A stretch of DNA of 64,000 bases. It comes from Legionella steelei (GTDB lineage: Bacteria; Pseudomonadota; Gammaproteobacteria; Legionellales; Legionellaceae). Below are positions 1-8,870 of this stretch, in pieces. Below the pieces are notes generated by a model. It saw nothing but the letters and a program-made list of their open reading frames with translations. It made no database searches and was not told where the DNA came from. The stretch lies in assembly GCF_001468005.1 (NCBI RefSeq), contig NZ_LNYY01000021.1:842500-906499 (forward strand). The letters run 5' to 3'. Position numbers and translations under genes: made by a program. Each line of letters starts with the position of its first letter. Positions within the stretch are counted from its first letter, which is position 1.

Positions 1-534
1 TGCCGTAACACCTGCGTTCGCAGCGTTAATTGCATCGCAAACCGCAGTGAGACTGTCATTTCCTGAAGCTATATTAATTGTTACAGGAGGAACTGTTGTA
101 TTTTGCGTGAACGTTGTATTGCTGTTGCTGTATGTGCCAAAGTTAATGGTGATACTGCCACTACCCACAGCAGTAGTGCTGTTGGCGAAATAAGCACTGG
201 CAAGGCTTTGTGCTTGAGCTAATTGTTGAACTTGTATTTGATATAAACCATCAACTGCAACCCCTGTTCCTGTAACTGATGCAGCAACATATCCGGTTTC
301 ATTGATTGTACAATTCATTTGATTAAATTCACTAGCAAAAGATAGGGAGTTAAGACTCGTTTGAAAGGTTGATATGGCACTTTTTAATTGCCCAAATGCA
401 GACAATTCAGTAGCGACTGAATTAAGTTTTTTATCATGTTTTAGCTGAATTGACATGAGATCTGCTTTCACCATCCCTTCAACCATTGCTTTAATGTCTA
501 AACCTGATCCAATACCTGGCGTTGATAGACCCAT
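1..534 (-). CDS. fliD: Flagellar filament cap protein FliD, N-terminal part (cut by window edge)
   Basis: FliD (hook-associated protein 2) caps the growing filament outside the cell and folds flagellin into place. The visible 178 residues begin MGLSTPGIGSGLDIKAMVEG, the classic FliD N-terminus, followed by a coiled-coil-forming segment and, near the window edge, a flagellin-IN-like stretch (TINIASGNDSLTAVCDAINA). The start is ATG at 534, with AAGGGA five bases upstream. It is downstream of flaA and flaG on the same strand, the usual order in polar-flagellated gammaproteobacteria. The C-terminal part lies beyond position 1. Function is sure from the N-terminus and context. Confidence 0.93.
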   Translation of the reverse strand, partial: MGLSTPGIGSGLDIKAMVEGMVKADLMSIQLKHDKKLNSVATELSAFGQLKSAISTFQTSLNSLSFASEFNQMNCTINETGYVAASVTGTGVAVDGLYQIQVQQLAQAQSLASAYFANSTTAVGSGSITINFGTYSNSNTTFTQNTTVPPVTINIASGNDSLTAVCDAINAANAGVTA

Positions 535-594
535 AGCATTCCCTTTTCTGTTTTAATAATTTCCTCTGAAATTACATTTTATCCATAAATTGCA

Positions 595-879
595 TCAAAC
601 ATGTTTATCTATAGAACCACTAATTATCCCATCAAGCAAGTGTAGTAAATGCAAATATTCGTCTGAGGGTATTTTGCGAATTATCTTTGCCGAGATTTTG
701 TCAGTGACAATAGTTTGCAGAAGACCAGTGGCATTATCTATGGCTTGTTTCGAATCAATATCCAAATTAAGATCCGATGTGGCGCATTTGGTCACAGGCT
801 TAATGTTTTTGTCCTTTAATTTGGCTGAATCTGTCTGTAGCAATTTATTATTTGCTGGAGGAATCGATTCCATAGTCAT
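595..879 (-). CDS. flaG: FlaG family flagellar protein
   Basis: A 94-residue protein between flaA and fliD. FlaG-family proteins are small, affect filament length, and share a C-terminal block of the form IRxIPSxExLxLxxxLD; here the C-terminal third reads IIRKIPSDEYLHLLHLLD, an obvious match. The N-terminal 40 residues are polar and low in complexity, as is common in the family. The start at 879 has a strong AAGGAG five bases upstream; a second ATG two codons later is possible. It probably shares the flaA transcript by read-through or has its own promoter; no clear promoter was seen in the 100 bases after flaA. Confidence 0.85.
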   Translation of the reverse strand: MTMESIPPANNKLLQTDSAKLKDKNIKPVTKCATSDLNLDIDSKQAIDNATGLLQTIVTDKISAKIIRKIPSDEYLHLLHLLDGIISGSIDKHV

Positions 880-924
880 TTTTTACTCCTTTCCCTTGAT
901 TTGTATCTTTAATCATTGGGATAC

Positions 925-962
925 AAATAAGCCGAAAGCGGCAAATGCCGCATTTCGGTTTT
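925..962 (-). terminator. Hairpin after flaA
   Basis: Positions 932-942 and 947-958 form a GC-rich stem (CCGAAAGCGGC with GCCGCATTTCGG, one bulged A) with a four-base loop. In the leftward transcript the stem is followed by a short U-containing run. It sits 20 to 50 bases past the flaA stop codon and before flaG, so it probably ends or attenuates most flaA transcripts. On the other strand it is followed by six T, so it could also act rightward. Confidence 0.65.
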
Positions 963-980
963 TTACTTCTTTTGTTACAA

Positions 981-2402
981 CTATCCTAACAAGGAAAGAA
1001 CAGATTGTGGCATTGAATTTGCTTGCGCCAACATTGCTGTTCCAGCTTGTTGCAGGATTTGGTTTTTAGTTAAACTAGCCATTTCTGCTGCATAATCGGT
1101 ATCTTGAATACGGCTACGCGCAGCAGACATATTATCAGATACGTTTTGCAGATTATTTACTGTTGCATCAAGTCGGTTTTGCATCGCACCTAATGATGAA
1201 CGGTTAGTCGTAATACTGTCCAAAGCAGCACCAATTCTCAATATGGCTTTTTCTGCACCAGCTTGAGTAGTGATATCAATTATATTAACCCCACTAGTGT
1301 CCACGCTCACACTAGATAAGCCAATATCTGTTGCTGTTCCGCCGACAGTAATGGCTTCTGCCGCACTCATAGTGATATTTCCACGTAAAGTTGTAGCAAA
1401 TGCACCGCCAGTAACACTTAGTCCGTTTGTACCAGCTGTAAATCCAGTACCAGTTTCTGTTACGTCAATATTTCTTCCATCTGCTGCAGTTAAGGTCATA
1501 CTACCGCCATTAAGTGTGGCTACCACACCAGTTTGTTGGCTTGAAGCATTAATTGCGTCTAAAAGCGAGTTGTTGCTTAATGCAGTAGACACGTCTTGGT
1601 TAATAAATATGTTAACTCCATTAATACTCAGGTTATAAGTATCGCCGGCTGCACCACCAATAGCCCCGACGGTTGCGCTGCCACTTGTTGAAGCAGTTAC
1701 AGTTAGACCAGAAATACCTGCCGCGTTAAGTGCTGCTGCTTTAGCAAAAGCTGAAGTGCTGTCCTGGCTAGCTGCTGCACCGATATAGTTTGCAGAAGAT
1801 CCAATGCTGACTGCTGCACTAGAGCCAAGAGCAATCGTAATATCACTTGCAGCATTACCGCTTACTGTAGTTCCTGTTTGGTAAGCAATATGACCTATAT
1901 CAGCAGATGCAACACTGTTGATAGAAAATGTAATGGTCTCACCAGAGTTAGCACCGATTTGCAGTGAAGCATTGGTGTATGATCCGTTCAATATTGTTTG
2001 ACCGTTGAATTGAGTATTGTGGGCAATATCGTCCATTTCACTCAAAAGGTTGTTCACTTCATTTTGTAACGCGTCACGGTTTGCTTGGCTGTAGGTTCCG
2101 TTTGCAGATTGAAGTGCTAATTCTCTCATGCGTTGTAAGAGGTCAGTTGACTCTTGCATTGCACCTTCAGCTACCTGTGCCAATGAAATACCGTCATTTG
2201 CGTTTTTCACTGCTTGGTCCATACCGCGAATCTGTGATGTCATATTTGTTGCAATTGCAAGACCTGCCGCATCATCTTTCGCACTATTAATTTTTAGACC
2301 AGATGATAATCTTTGTATCGCAGTAGCCATCGCGTCACTGGATTTAGATAAGTTACGCTGTGCAAGTAACGACGGTACGTTGGTATTAATAATTTGAGCC
2401 AT
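981..2402 (-). CDS. flaA: Flagellin FlaA
   Basis: The 473-residue filament subunit. The N-terminus ([20 protein letters not shown]) and C-terminus ([20 protein letters not shown]) are the conserved D0/D1 helices that polymerise; the middle, about residues 170-380, is the variable surface region and includes a flagellin-IN segment with [11 protein letters not shown] and LTAADGRNI. An upstream in-frame ATG at 2531 exists, but 2402 is the true start: it has GAGGAG eight bases upstream and gives the family N-terminus. The promoter at 2495-2521 is sigma-28 type, so expression should be late-class and FliA dependent. The last 35 residues keep the leucine-rich tail (VLSLLG) that NAIP5 senses in L. 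pneumophila flagellin. Confidence 0.97.
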   Translation of the reverse strand: MAQIINTNVPSLLAQRNLSKSSDAMATAIQRLSSGLKINSAKDDAAGLAIATNMTSQIRGMDQAVKNANDGISLAQVAEGAMQESTDLLQRMRELALQSANGTYSQANRDALQNEVNNLLSEMDDIAHNTQFNGQTILNGSYTNASLQIGANSGETITFSINSVASADIGHIAYQTGTTVSGNAASDITIALGSSAAVSIGSSANYIGAAASQDSTSAFAKAAALNAAGISGLTVTASTSGSATVGAIGGAAGDTYNLSINGVNIFINQDVSTALSNNSLLDAINASSQQTGVVATLNGGSMTLTAADGRNIDVTETGTGFTAGTNGLSVTGGAFATTLRGNITMSAAEAITVGGTATDIGLSSVSVDTSGVNIIDITTQAGAEKAILRIGAALDSITTNRSSLGAMQNRLDATVNNLQNVSDNMSAARSRIQDTDYAAEMASLTKNQILQQAGTAMLAQANSMPQSVLSLLG

Positions 2403-2494
2403 AATTATAGTCTCCTCAGACCTGAATCCCTGGTTTGGGACATTTGTAATTGGCAAATTCCTTTTTACGCGTGAATTTACCGTACGCAAAAATG

Positions 2495-2521
2495 TTATCG
2501 GACAGAATGCGGAAAACTTTA
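2495..2521 (-). promoter_or_regulatory. Sigma-28 (FliA) promoter of flaA
   Basis: On the minus strand the sequence reads TAAAGTTT, 11 bases, TCCGATAA. The FliA consensus is TAAAGTTT-N11-GCCGATAA, so 15 of 16 positions match with exact spacing. It lies about 93 bases before the flaA ATG, leaving a leader of roughly 85 bases with several GGA triplets (CAGGGATTC, TGAGGAGAC). Those could be read by a CsrA-type repressor, but that is inference. Confidence 0.92.
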
Positions 2522-2945
2522 GGCTTATCACTATTTTTTTTCAAAAATAGGGGAAATTTATTTATTAGAATTAATGAGTTGTATTTTTGTGCAATTTGGT
2601 ATTTGGATGTCATCTTCTGTATGAGTTTACTAATGATTTAGCTAAAAATATGGGAAGGATTGAGCGTTAATCTGTTGTTTCTATGAATTTCTACTTTGTT
2701 GCTCTATAGGATTACTAAAAAAATACTTGGTCGATGCATAGCGAAAAAGTCCAACCATCTCAAATACAACTGGGAACTCTACGCGGTAGTGCTTTGTAGA
2801 TCCCTCGTTGTGGTGGGAATTATGGCAAAGATATGGGTTAATCCGGGCTACCTAATGAGAAAAGCAGCAAGCCATCCTTGATATAGATTTAAGAATATTT
2901 TTTTCTGTGTATAATATTGTGATTCTATAATATTAGGTTCCAATT
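2522..2945. other. Intergenic stretch between divergent flaA and accD
   Basis: About 420 AT-rich bases between the flaA promoter and the accD start. Short open frames occur here (for example 2696-2881 rightward) but none has a convincing ribosome site or a recognisable product. It must hold the accD promoter. Apart from TATAAT boxes near 2910 and 2926 nothing definite is visible. Confidence 0.5.
2910..2915 (+). promoter_or_regulatory. Possible -10 box of the accD operon
   Basis: A perfect TATAAT lies 31 bases before the accD ATG. A second TATAAT follows at 2926-2931. The region 17 bases upstream of the first (ATTTAA) is a poor -35, so the assignment rests on the -10 alone and on its position. 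Confidence 0.35.
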
Positions 2946-3833
2946 ATGAGTTGGTTTAAAAAACTATTGCCTTCGAGAGTAAGTACTGATTCTTCCCAAA
3001 AAAAGGGAGTTCCTGAAGGTTTATGGCTTAAATGTTTAGGGTGTAATGAAGTTCTTTACAGTACTGAATTAGAAAGAAATTTAATGGTCTGCCCATCCTG
3101 TAATTTTCATCACAGGATATCAGCGCGTGTTCGAATTCAGCAATTTCTTGATGAAGGTGGTCAAGAAGAGATCGCTGCATCATTAGAACCCCAAGACCGA
3201 TTAAAGTTTAGAGATTCAAAAAAATATAAAGACAGAATTTCACAAGCTCAAAAAGCAACTGGCGAGAAAGAGGCTTTGGTTATTGTCAAAGGAACTTTGT
3301 TGCAGCAGCCTGTGGTTGTTGGTTCTTTTGAATTCAATTTCATGGGTGGCTCCATGGGAGCGACAGTGGGGGAGAAATTTGTTCGGGCAGTTGAAACTGC
3401 GACAAAAGAACAACGTCCATATATTTGTTTTACTGCGAGTGGTGGTGCACGTATGCAAGAAGGATTGTTTTCCTTAATGCAAATGGCTAAAACTTCTGCA
3501 GCTCTTGCAAAATTTGCAAAGACAGGAATGCCCTTTATTGTTGTTCTAACTGATCCAACAATGGGTGGTGTTTCTGCAAGCTTTGCAAGCCTTGGTGACG
3601 TAATTATTGCTGAACCGAATGCATTAATTGGTTTTGCTGGTCCAAGAGTTATTGAGCAAACGGTAAGACAAACCTTACCCGAAGGCTTTCAGCGAAGTGA
3701 GTTTTTATTGGAACATGGACATATTGACATGATTCTCGAACGCAAAGATATCCGCCCAGTTGTTGCAGAGTTGATATCTAAATTAACGCGTAAAGGCTCA
3801 GGGGATTCAGTTGTCAAAACCGCATCCTATTAA
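2946..3833 (+). CDS. accD: Acetyl-CoA carboxylase carboxyltransferase subunit beta
   Basis: AccD pairs with AccA to move the carboxyl group from biotinylated BCCP to acetyl-CoA, giving malonyl-CoA, the first step of fatty acid synthesis in the cytosol. The 295-residue protein has the expected N-terminal zinc ribbon (C30, C33, C49, C52) followed by the crotonase-fold carboxyltransferase domain with SGGARMQEG and the [11 protein letters not shown] segment. Length is normal for the family. First gene of accD-folC-dedD-cvpA; its last 23 bases overlap the proposed TTG start of folC. Confidence 0.97.
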   Translation: MSWFKKLLPSRVSTDSSQKKGVPEGLWLKCLGCNEVLYSTELERNLMVCPSCNFHHRISARVRIQQFLDEGGQEEIAASLEPQDRLKFRDSKKYKDRISQAQKATGEKEALVIVKGTLLQQPVVVGSFEFNFMGGSMGATVGEKFVRAVETATKEQRPYICFTASGGARMQEGLFSLMQMAKTSAALAKFAKTGMPFIVVLTDPTMGGVSASFASLGDVIIAEPNALIGFAGPRVIEQTVRQTLPEGFQRSEFLLEHGHIDMILERKDIRPVVAELISKLTRKGSGDSVVKTASY

Positions 3834-5235
3834 CCCACTTACAAAACGCACTGAAGAGAGCGAAGCACAAGACGATGCGGAGCGCAAAGACGGAATGTAC
3901 GCTACAGTACATGAGGATTTGGGCAACGAATCGACGCAGCAGTTTTCCTCTTCAGTTGCGAATCAAAAGAAGTCTCTTGATGAATGGTTACATGATTTAG
4001 AAACTAGAAATACTCAAGAAATACAGCTTGGTTTGACTCGTATCTCGGAAGTTGCGAAAAAATTAGGCTTACATCATCCAGATTGTCCAGTGATTACGGT
4101 TGCTGGCACTAATGGAAAAGGTTCAACCGTAACTTCTCTTGAAACGATTTATCATGTTGCGGGATATAAGGTAGGTGCTTACACTTCACCACATCTTATT
4201 CAGTTTAATGAACGTATTCGTGTGAATTTATCTCCTATTGCTGATGATGATTTATGCCAGGCTTTTAGTATTATTGATGCAGCGCGCGAAAAAACCTCCC
4301 TGACTTATTTTGAAATGACTACTTTGGCCGCATTGTGGTATTTCAAAAAAATGGACTTAGATATTATTATTCTTGAAGTGGGACTGGGCGGGCGCTTGGA
4401 TGCTACTAATATTGTTGATGCAGAATTATCTATAATTACTACGATTGATTTTGATCATCAGGACTATTTAGGTACTACGCTTGATGCGATTGGTTATGAG
4501 AAAGCAGGGATTCTCCGTCCTGGAAAGCCTTTTATTTATGCTGATATTAATCCGCCCTCGTCAATCACTAACGCTGCAATGCAACTTTCTGCACCTGCTT
4601 ATTTTTACGGGCAGGGGTTTGTGATTCAGGAGCAAGACTCTGTCTGGAGTCTCCATTACAACGAACAGCTTACACTTACTTCAGTTTCTGGATTGCCTAA
4701 ACCTTCAATACAATTGAAGTCAGCAGCTGCAGCAATTACTGCATGTCTGTTATTAGCGGATGTGCTACCGGTGGCGCATACTCATTTTCAAACTGCAATG
4801 CAGCGTATTTTTATTCCAGGTCGTTTGCAATTACATGAGGACACAGTAAGTATATTATTTGATGTATCTCATAATCCTCAATCAGTAAAGCTGCTCGCTG
4901 ATACTTTACACAGATTGCAAAAAGCAAAAGTACATGCGGTATTTTCTGCTTTAAAAGATAAAGATATTTTGGGTTTGATTTTGCCATTAAAAGATTGCGT
5001 CGATTGTTGGTATCCTGCACAATTGGATGGCAAACGTGCTGCTACTGCAGATTGCTTGCTTACATTTTTTAAGGATGCAGAAATTCCTGTGGAAATTTGT
5101 TATAATAATCCACTTGTAGCTTTTGAAACTGCATTGAAACAAGCTAAACCTGGTGACTTAATTGTTATTTACGGGTCTTTTTTTACTGTGAGCCATGTTA
5201 TGGCTAATAGGAGATTCAATGAAATTAGTAATTGA
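3811..5235 (+). CDS. folC: Bifunctional folylpolyglutamate / dihydrofolate synthase
   Basis: FolC joins glutamate to dihydropteroate and adds the polyglutamate tail to folates, using ATP. The P-loop [10 protein letters not shown] is at about residues 97-106, and the Mur-ligase-like centre shows [10 protein letters not shown] and [12 protein letters not shown]. The P-loop sits about 45 residues later than in E. coli FolC because residues 14-45 are encoded by a palindromic repeat-like element (see 3850-3945). The start is TTG at 3811, inside accD, with AGGGGA five bases before it; ATG at 3895 lies inside the element and is the alternative. No other start lies between 3895 and the conserved SLDEWL segment. 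Translation is probably coupled to accD. Confidence 0.93.
   Translation: MSKPHPINPLTKRTEESEAQDDAERKDGMYATVHEDLGNESTQQFSSSVANQKKSLDEWLHDLETRNTQEIQLGLTRISEVAKKLGLHHPDCPVITVAGTNGKGSTVTSLETIYHVAGYKVGAYTSPHLIQFNERIRVNLSPIADDDLCQAFSIIDAAREKTSLTYFEMTTLAALWYFKKMDLDIIILEVGLGGRLDATNIVDAELSIITTIDFDHQDYLGTTLDAIGYEKAGILRPGKPFIYADINPPSSITNAAMQLSAPAYFYGQGFVIQEQDSVWSLHYNEQLTLTSVSGLPKPSIQLKSAAAAITACLLLADVLPVAHTHFQTAMQRIFIPGRLQLHEDTVSILFDVSHNPQSVKLLADTLHRLQKAKVHAVFSALKDKDILGLILPLKDCVDCWYPAQLDGKRAATADCLLTFFKDAEIPVEICYNNPLVAFETALKQAKPGDLIVIYGSFFTVSHVMANRRFNEISN
3850..3945 (+). repeat. Palindromic element inserted in frame in folC
   Basis: This roughly 95-base stretch encodes FolC residues 14-45, which have no counterpart in the usual FolC N-terminus. 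At its centre is ATGTAC GCTACA GTACAT (3895-3912), a six-base inverted repeat with a six-base loop. Its purine-rich, GCGGAGCGCAAAGACGGAATG character differs from neighbouring coding sequence and resembles repeat elements I recall from other Legionella genomes, which I could not check here. The boundaries are approximate. Confidence 0.45.
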
Positions 5236-5992
5236 TGAGAAGCTAAAGCATCGTTTAGTTGGTGTGGCTGTTGTTTTATCATTAGGAGCAATTTTCCTAC
5301 CTGCGATGATGAAAAAGTCGAGTCAACGTCTTGAAAATAATTTTAGTGTCAACGTGCAGTTACCTCCCAAACCAACAACTCCTAATGTAGTGATGACTAA
5401 TGAGAAGGAGATGTTTAAAACTATAAAAGTAGCTAAGATTGACACTCCTGATTTGAAACAGAAAAATTCTGATCTTGGTAAGGAAGATTTTATTCAATCC
5501 ATTCAGGTAGCTGATAATGCAGTTGTGGATGCAGCTGTCCCTGTTGCTAAGGTAGTGTCAGCGCCTAAAGTTGACGCAATAGCAAAACCAATTGAGTTGG
5601 CTCTAAGTAATGCTGCAAATAACGTTGTAAAAAAACAAGCCAAAACTGTGGCTAAACCAGTTCAAGCGATTGCTCAAGTAAAAGCGAAGCCGATAAGCAA
5701 GCCAAATGTAGCCAAGGCAAATGTATCTACAATACGAAGTTTGAATAAAAAGGATATTTATGCTGTGCAACTGGCTTCATTTTCAAAGTTGACTAATGCC
5801 CAAGCTTTGGTTAATAAATTACACAGCAAAGGTTATAAAGCAAGTTATACCAAAATCGCTGGAAGACAAGGTACTATTTATAAGGTTTATGCAGGTCATT
5901 CACCGGTTAAAAGTGATGTGATGAAATTAAAAACTCAATTGGCAAGCGCCATGCAGTTGAATGGTTTTGTAGTCAATACCGGAGTTAGCTAA
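5219..5992 (+). CDS. dedD: SPOR-domain inner membrane protein, DedD-like
   Basis: A 257-residue bitopic protein: a short cytoplasmic N-terminus, one membrane helix at about residues 12-29 (GVAVVLSLGAIFLPAM), a long Lys/Ala/Val/Pro linker, and a C-terminal SPOR domain from about residue 183 (IYAVQLASFSKLTNAQALVN). SPOR domains bind denuded septal peptidoglycan, so a role at the division site is likely. The start at 5219 has AGGAG six bases upstream and is preferred over ATG 5195, which would add eight residues. Position between folC and cvpA matches dedD in other gammaproteobacteria. Confidence 0.88.
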   Translation: MKLVIDEKLKHRLVGVAVVLSLGAIFLPAMMKKSSQRLENNFSVNVQLPPKPTTPNVVMTNEKEMFKTIKVAKIDTPDLKQKNSDLGKEDFIQSIQVADNAVVDAAVPVAKVVSAPKVDAIAKPIELALSNAANNVVKKQAKTVAKPVQAIAQVKAKPISKPNVAKANVSTIRSLNKKDIYAVQLASFSKLTNAQALVNKLHSKGYKASYTKIAGRQGTIYKVYAGHSPVKSDVMKLKTQLASAMQLNGFVVNTGVS

Positions 5993-6534
5993 TGCAATAT
6001 CAATGGATTGATATCATTTTAGTCATAGTAATAGGGCTATCCACTATTACTGGTTTGCTCCGGGGATTTATTAAAGAGTTTATTGCCTTAGGAGTATGGA
6101 TATTAGCTGTATGGGCTGGTTACCACTACTCGGGCGCTCTTAGCCCTTATCTGCAACCTTATATTCAAGATCCGACGGCTCGTAGCATAGCGGGTTTTGT
6201 TATTGTTGTTCTGGGCGTTTTAATTACTGGTGGTATTGCCAATGCGATACTCGGCCTCTTTTTAAGGGGAAGTGGCCTAGGGGCTATGGATAAAGTCTTA
6301 GGCGGCTTTTTTGGTTTCGCTCGTGGAGTTTTTATTATTTCCCTGGTCTTCTCAGTACTCAGTATGACTTCTTTGCCATATACTCAATATGTGCAAGGTT
6401 CCAGAGTTTATAATCAGCTACTACCGGTCATAAACTGGGTTTCGGGGTACTTACCGGGAATTATTAATAAAGCAAAACAAACAGTATCAGTCAACGAATC
6501 TTTTAAACTGATTGATATAGTCCCTGAGACTTAA
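5992..6534 (+). CDS. cvpA: CvpA family membrane protein
   Basis: A 180-residue inner membrane protein with four hydrophobic segments and the family pattern [20 protein letters not shown] at the start and [20 protein letters not shown] in the third segment. CvpA is known from colicin V production and envelope stress survival; its biochemical role is not settled. The stop of dedD and the start overlap in TAATG. In many relatives purF follows; here the operon ends instead, with its last 32 bases overlapping the 3' end of nadD on the other strand. Confidence 0.9.
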   Translation: MQYQWIDIILVIVIGLSTITGLLRGFIKEFIALGVWILAVWAGYHYSGALSPYLQPYIQDPTARSIAGFVIVVLGVLITGGIANAILGLFLRGSGLGAMDKVLGGFFGFARGVFIISLVFSVLSMTSLPYTQYVQGSRVYNQLLPVINWVSGYLPGIINKAKQTVSVNESFKLIDIVPET

Positions 6535-7144
6535 TGTATTCATAGACAATATATGGGAGCTTGTTTTTTACATCAGCTCCCTTTTTTATTTCTTCACGAA
6601 CTGAAGTGGATGAAATTTCGTAAGTACCTGCATTAAATAAAAAAATACATCCAGCCTGAGTGCTTAAGAGTTCAATTTTACTCTTAATTTTATATTTTTC
6701 TAAAAAATTGTTCATTGTTTCTGGAAGGGAATGATTGTGGAACTCATCTCTATTGATTACCAACAAATTAGCTAAAGTAATAATTTTTTCCCATTGATAC
6801 CATTGAGGTAGTGAGAGAAAAGCATCATACCCAATAATTAATGTTATGGATGAGTTAGGATATTCCATTCGGAAACTTTTTAATGTTTCAGCCATATAGG
6901 ATGGAGTGTTACGCTCTATCTCGCGTAAATCGATCTTAAAGTCTGGTATGTTCTTTATTGCCAGCTTGACCATTTCTACTCTCTGTTCATTGCTGGCAAG
7001 CGTAGGAGGCTTTATCGTTGGTGTTTTGCAAGGAAGAAAAATATAAGAATCAAATTTAAAATGTGTTTGTATTGTTATACTGGTTTGTAAATGACCATTG
7101 TGTATGGGATCAAATGTACCGCCAAAAATAGCTATGCTGTGCAT
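6503..7144 (-). CDS. nadD: Nicotinate-nucleotide adenylyltransferase
   Basis: NadD adenylates nicotinate mononucleotide to deamido-NAD, the penultimate step of NAD synthesis. The 213-residue protein starts [20 protein letters not shown], with the nucleotidyltransferase [11 protein letters not shown] motif, and keeps the late ISSTSVR motif (near residue 180). Length is typical. It is the last gene of the leftward nadD-holA-lptE-leuS-lnt run and overlaps holA by 13 bases. Its C-terminal coding region contains, on the opposite strand, a complete terminator hairpin serving cvpA. Confidence 0.95.
   Translation of the reverse strand: MHSIAIFGGTFDPIHNGHLQTSITIQTHFKFDSYIFLPCKTPTIKPPTLASNEQRVEMVKLAIKNIPDFKIDLREIERNTPSYMAETLKSFRMEYPNSSITLIIGYDAFLSLPQWYQWEKIITLANLLVINRDEFHNHSLPETMNNFLEKYKIKSKIELLSTQAGCIFLFNAGTYEISSTSVREEIKKGADVKNKLPYIVYEYIKSQGLYQSV
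6555..6587 (+). terminator. Rho-independent terminator of the accD operon inside nadD
   Basis: Rightward, GGGAGCT (6555-6561) pairs with AGCTCCC (6575-6581), followed directly by six T. It lies 21 bases past the cvpA stop, and it is embedded within the C-terminal codons of nadD on the other strand (the KNKLPYIV region). The layout is that of a standard intrinsic terminator. Confidence 0.75.
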
Positions 7145-8157
7145 GCGTCACCTATTAAATTCCCCAAACATAGTGAAAGAGCTGCATTTTCTAAGGCGCC
7201 CCATACTTGAGTATTTAGATTCGATTTAATCCGTTCATCAATAGAATAACAGTATCGATGTAAGTGTTGTAAGGTGGCTTTATTGAGTCGGTTACAACAT
7301 ATTTTATAAAGGTTAACACGTTGAGGCCAAATTTTTAACTGGTTACACGCAGTCTGAAAATTTACTTGTTGCTCCATTAAATAGAGCAATTGCATAATTA
7401 ATCTTATTTCTTGACTGATCATCCACAAGACTAGTGTTGCTTCAGTCTTATTATTTGCAGCATGACGTAAAATCTGAATCGTTTTATCTCCTTGGCCTAG
7501 CAAGCAGGCATCTATTAATTCAAAAAGATCATGATCACATTGATTGGATAAGTGCTCTAATACTTCTTGCGTATCTACTTTACAGCCAGAGGTTGAGGAT
7601 AAAGCTATTTTTTCAATGACTTGAGAGCAAGCCAACATATTCCCTTGGGTGTATTGATGAATTAAATTGGGAACTTGCGGATCATAGCTCATCGAGTTTT
7701 TCTTTAACTGTGCAGCGATCCAACTGATGATTGCATCCGAATTAAGTGGATAGGCCAAAATAAGCGCGGCATGCTCCTGTGAAGACAACCATTGCAATTG
7801 CCTTGCCGGTATGTTGGGTGCTCGAATAACAATAAAACAGCGTGAATTTATCGAGCCAAGGTATTCAGTTAAAATCTTTTTTCCAGTAGCATCGATTGAT
7901 TTTTTATCATAAAAAATATTTAAGAGTACTATCTCTGAAAATAAAGAATAACTGTTTGCTTCTTCTTTTACAGTATTCCAATCTTCTACTGATTGGATGG
8001 ATATGATTTTTTCATCATAATGATGATTTTTTTTTATTGCTGATTTTATGGTAGTTAAAGAATCTTCCAGCAAGTAATTATCTTGTCCGATAATCATATA
8101 GAGCGGCGCAATTTTTTTTTGTACGTGCTGGGCAAGTAATTGTTGTTTGATTTGCAT
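7132..8157 (-). CDS. holA: DNA polymerase III subunit delta
   Basis: HolA is the clamp-loader subunit that opens the beta sliding clamp. The 341-residue protein shows the expected family features: an N-terminal domain starting with [20 protein letters not shown], a central [17 protein letters not shown] segment, and a C-terminal helical collar domain ([20 protein letters not shown]). Length fits. Position immediately upstream of nadD and downstream of lptE and leuS is the conserved gammaproteobacterial order, which strengthens the call. No strong ribosome site is seen at its start. Confidence 0.92.
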   Translation of the reverse strand: MQIKQQLLAQHVQKKIAPLYMIIGQDNYLLEDSLTTIKSAIKKNHHYDEKIISIQSVEDWNTVKEEANSYSLFSEIVLLNIFYDKKSIDATGKKILTEYLGSINSRCFIVIRAPNIPARQLQWLSSQEHAALILAYPLNSDAIISWIAAQLKKNSMSYDPQVPNLIHQYTQGNMLACSQVIEKIALSSTSGCKVDTQEVLEHLSNQCDHDLFELIDACLLGQGDKTIQILRHAANNKTEATLVLWMISQEIRLIMQLLYLMEQQVNFQTACNQLKIWPQRVNLYKICCNRLNKATLQHLHRYCYSIDERIKSNLNTQVWGALENAALSLCLGNLIGDACTA

Positions 8158-8211
8158 GATAATTTAACTTAAGTGTGTTCATATAAGATTGGATGAAGAG
8201 AAGCACGTAAT

Positions 8212-8231
8212 CTAGTATCCATTGATACTAG
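8212..8231. repeat. Short perfect inverted repeat between lptE and holA
   Basis: CTAGTATC (8212-8219) and GATACTAG (8224-8231) are separated by CATT. It lies in the 116-base gap within the operon, about 55 bases ahead of holA. There is no T-run after it, so it may be an mRNA stability or pausing hairpin rather than a terminator. Confidence 0.5.
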
Positions 8232-8273
8232 TATGCCAATATCTCCTAAGTTACTTACTTTTCCCTCTTTAAG

Positions 8274-8870
8274 CTATCTTTTTTTCTCTAGTGGAGGAGG
8301 GGACAAATGACTCAGTCGATAAATCATTTGGGTTACTGCATCTTGCTTCATTTCTCCAATTAAAATACTTTCCTCGTCTTTAGAGCCAAGGATTCGGTCA
8401 TTATTTAATGTAAGTTCACGAGAAATACTTATTTGACCAGGAACTCCTATAACTTGACCTGCACGTGTTTTCAGTGCAAATACTACAGTGAGGGTTAAAG
8501 TATATTGTCTGGGATTCGTGCTTGCTCCCACACTGATAATCTGTTGTTGTAGGCTCACTTCATTCACAATGAGCCAATATTGTGCATGAGAAGGATCTGA
8601 GTTAACTTGAATTTTTGCTCCATCGAGCCGGGATTCTAATATTGAGACAAACTGCTTGTCATTATTTTCAGAAATGATGGCCACGTTATTAAGCCAACTA
8701 GGTATACTGCTTACACCTCGCAGATGAAAACCACAAGCTGACAGTAATAATATGAGCAAAAAAGAAACGGTACCTCGTAATATTGAAAATAAATGGGTTT
8801 GTTGCTGTCCCGCAGCTTTTTTTTGTAGCAGATACGGGACATTAGATGAGCCAGAGCAATAATCCTTCAT
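8274..8870 (-). CDS. lptE: LPS-assembly lipoprotein LptE
   Basis: LptE plugs the LptD barrel and helps insert LPS into the outer leaflet. The protein has a lipobox at LLILLLSACGFHLRG, so the mature lipoprotein would begin at that Cys (about residue 46), followed by the family start CGFHLRG and the beta-rich body with TLTLTVVFALKTRAGQVIG. The N-region before the hydrophobic core is long (33 residues) for a lipoprotein. The ATG at 8870 overlaps the leuS stop in TAATG and is the only good start, so coupling to leuS is likely. Confidence 0.88.
   Translation of the reverse strand: MKDYCSGSSNVPYLLQKKAAGQQQTHLFSILRGTVSFLLILLLSACGFHLRGVSSIPSWLNNVAIISENNDKQFVSILESRLDGAKIQVNSDPSHAQYWLIVNEVSLQQQIISVGASTNPRQYTLTLTVVFALKTRAGQVIGVPGQISISRELTLNNDRILGSKDEESILIGEMKQDAVTQMIYRLSHLSPPPLEKKR

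Noticed and set aside
590-1069. A 159-codon rightward frame across flaG and the end of flaA
   Set aside because: It is antisense to two recognisable genes and has no family match or ribosome site.
2696-2881. A 61-codon frame upstream of accD
   Set aside because: No good ribosome site, no family, and composition like intergenic sequence.
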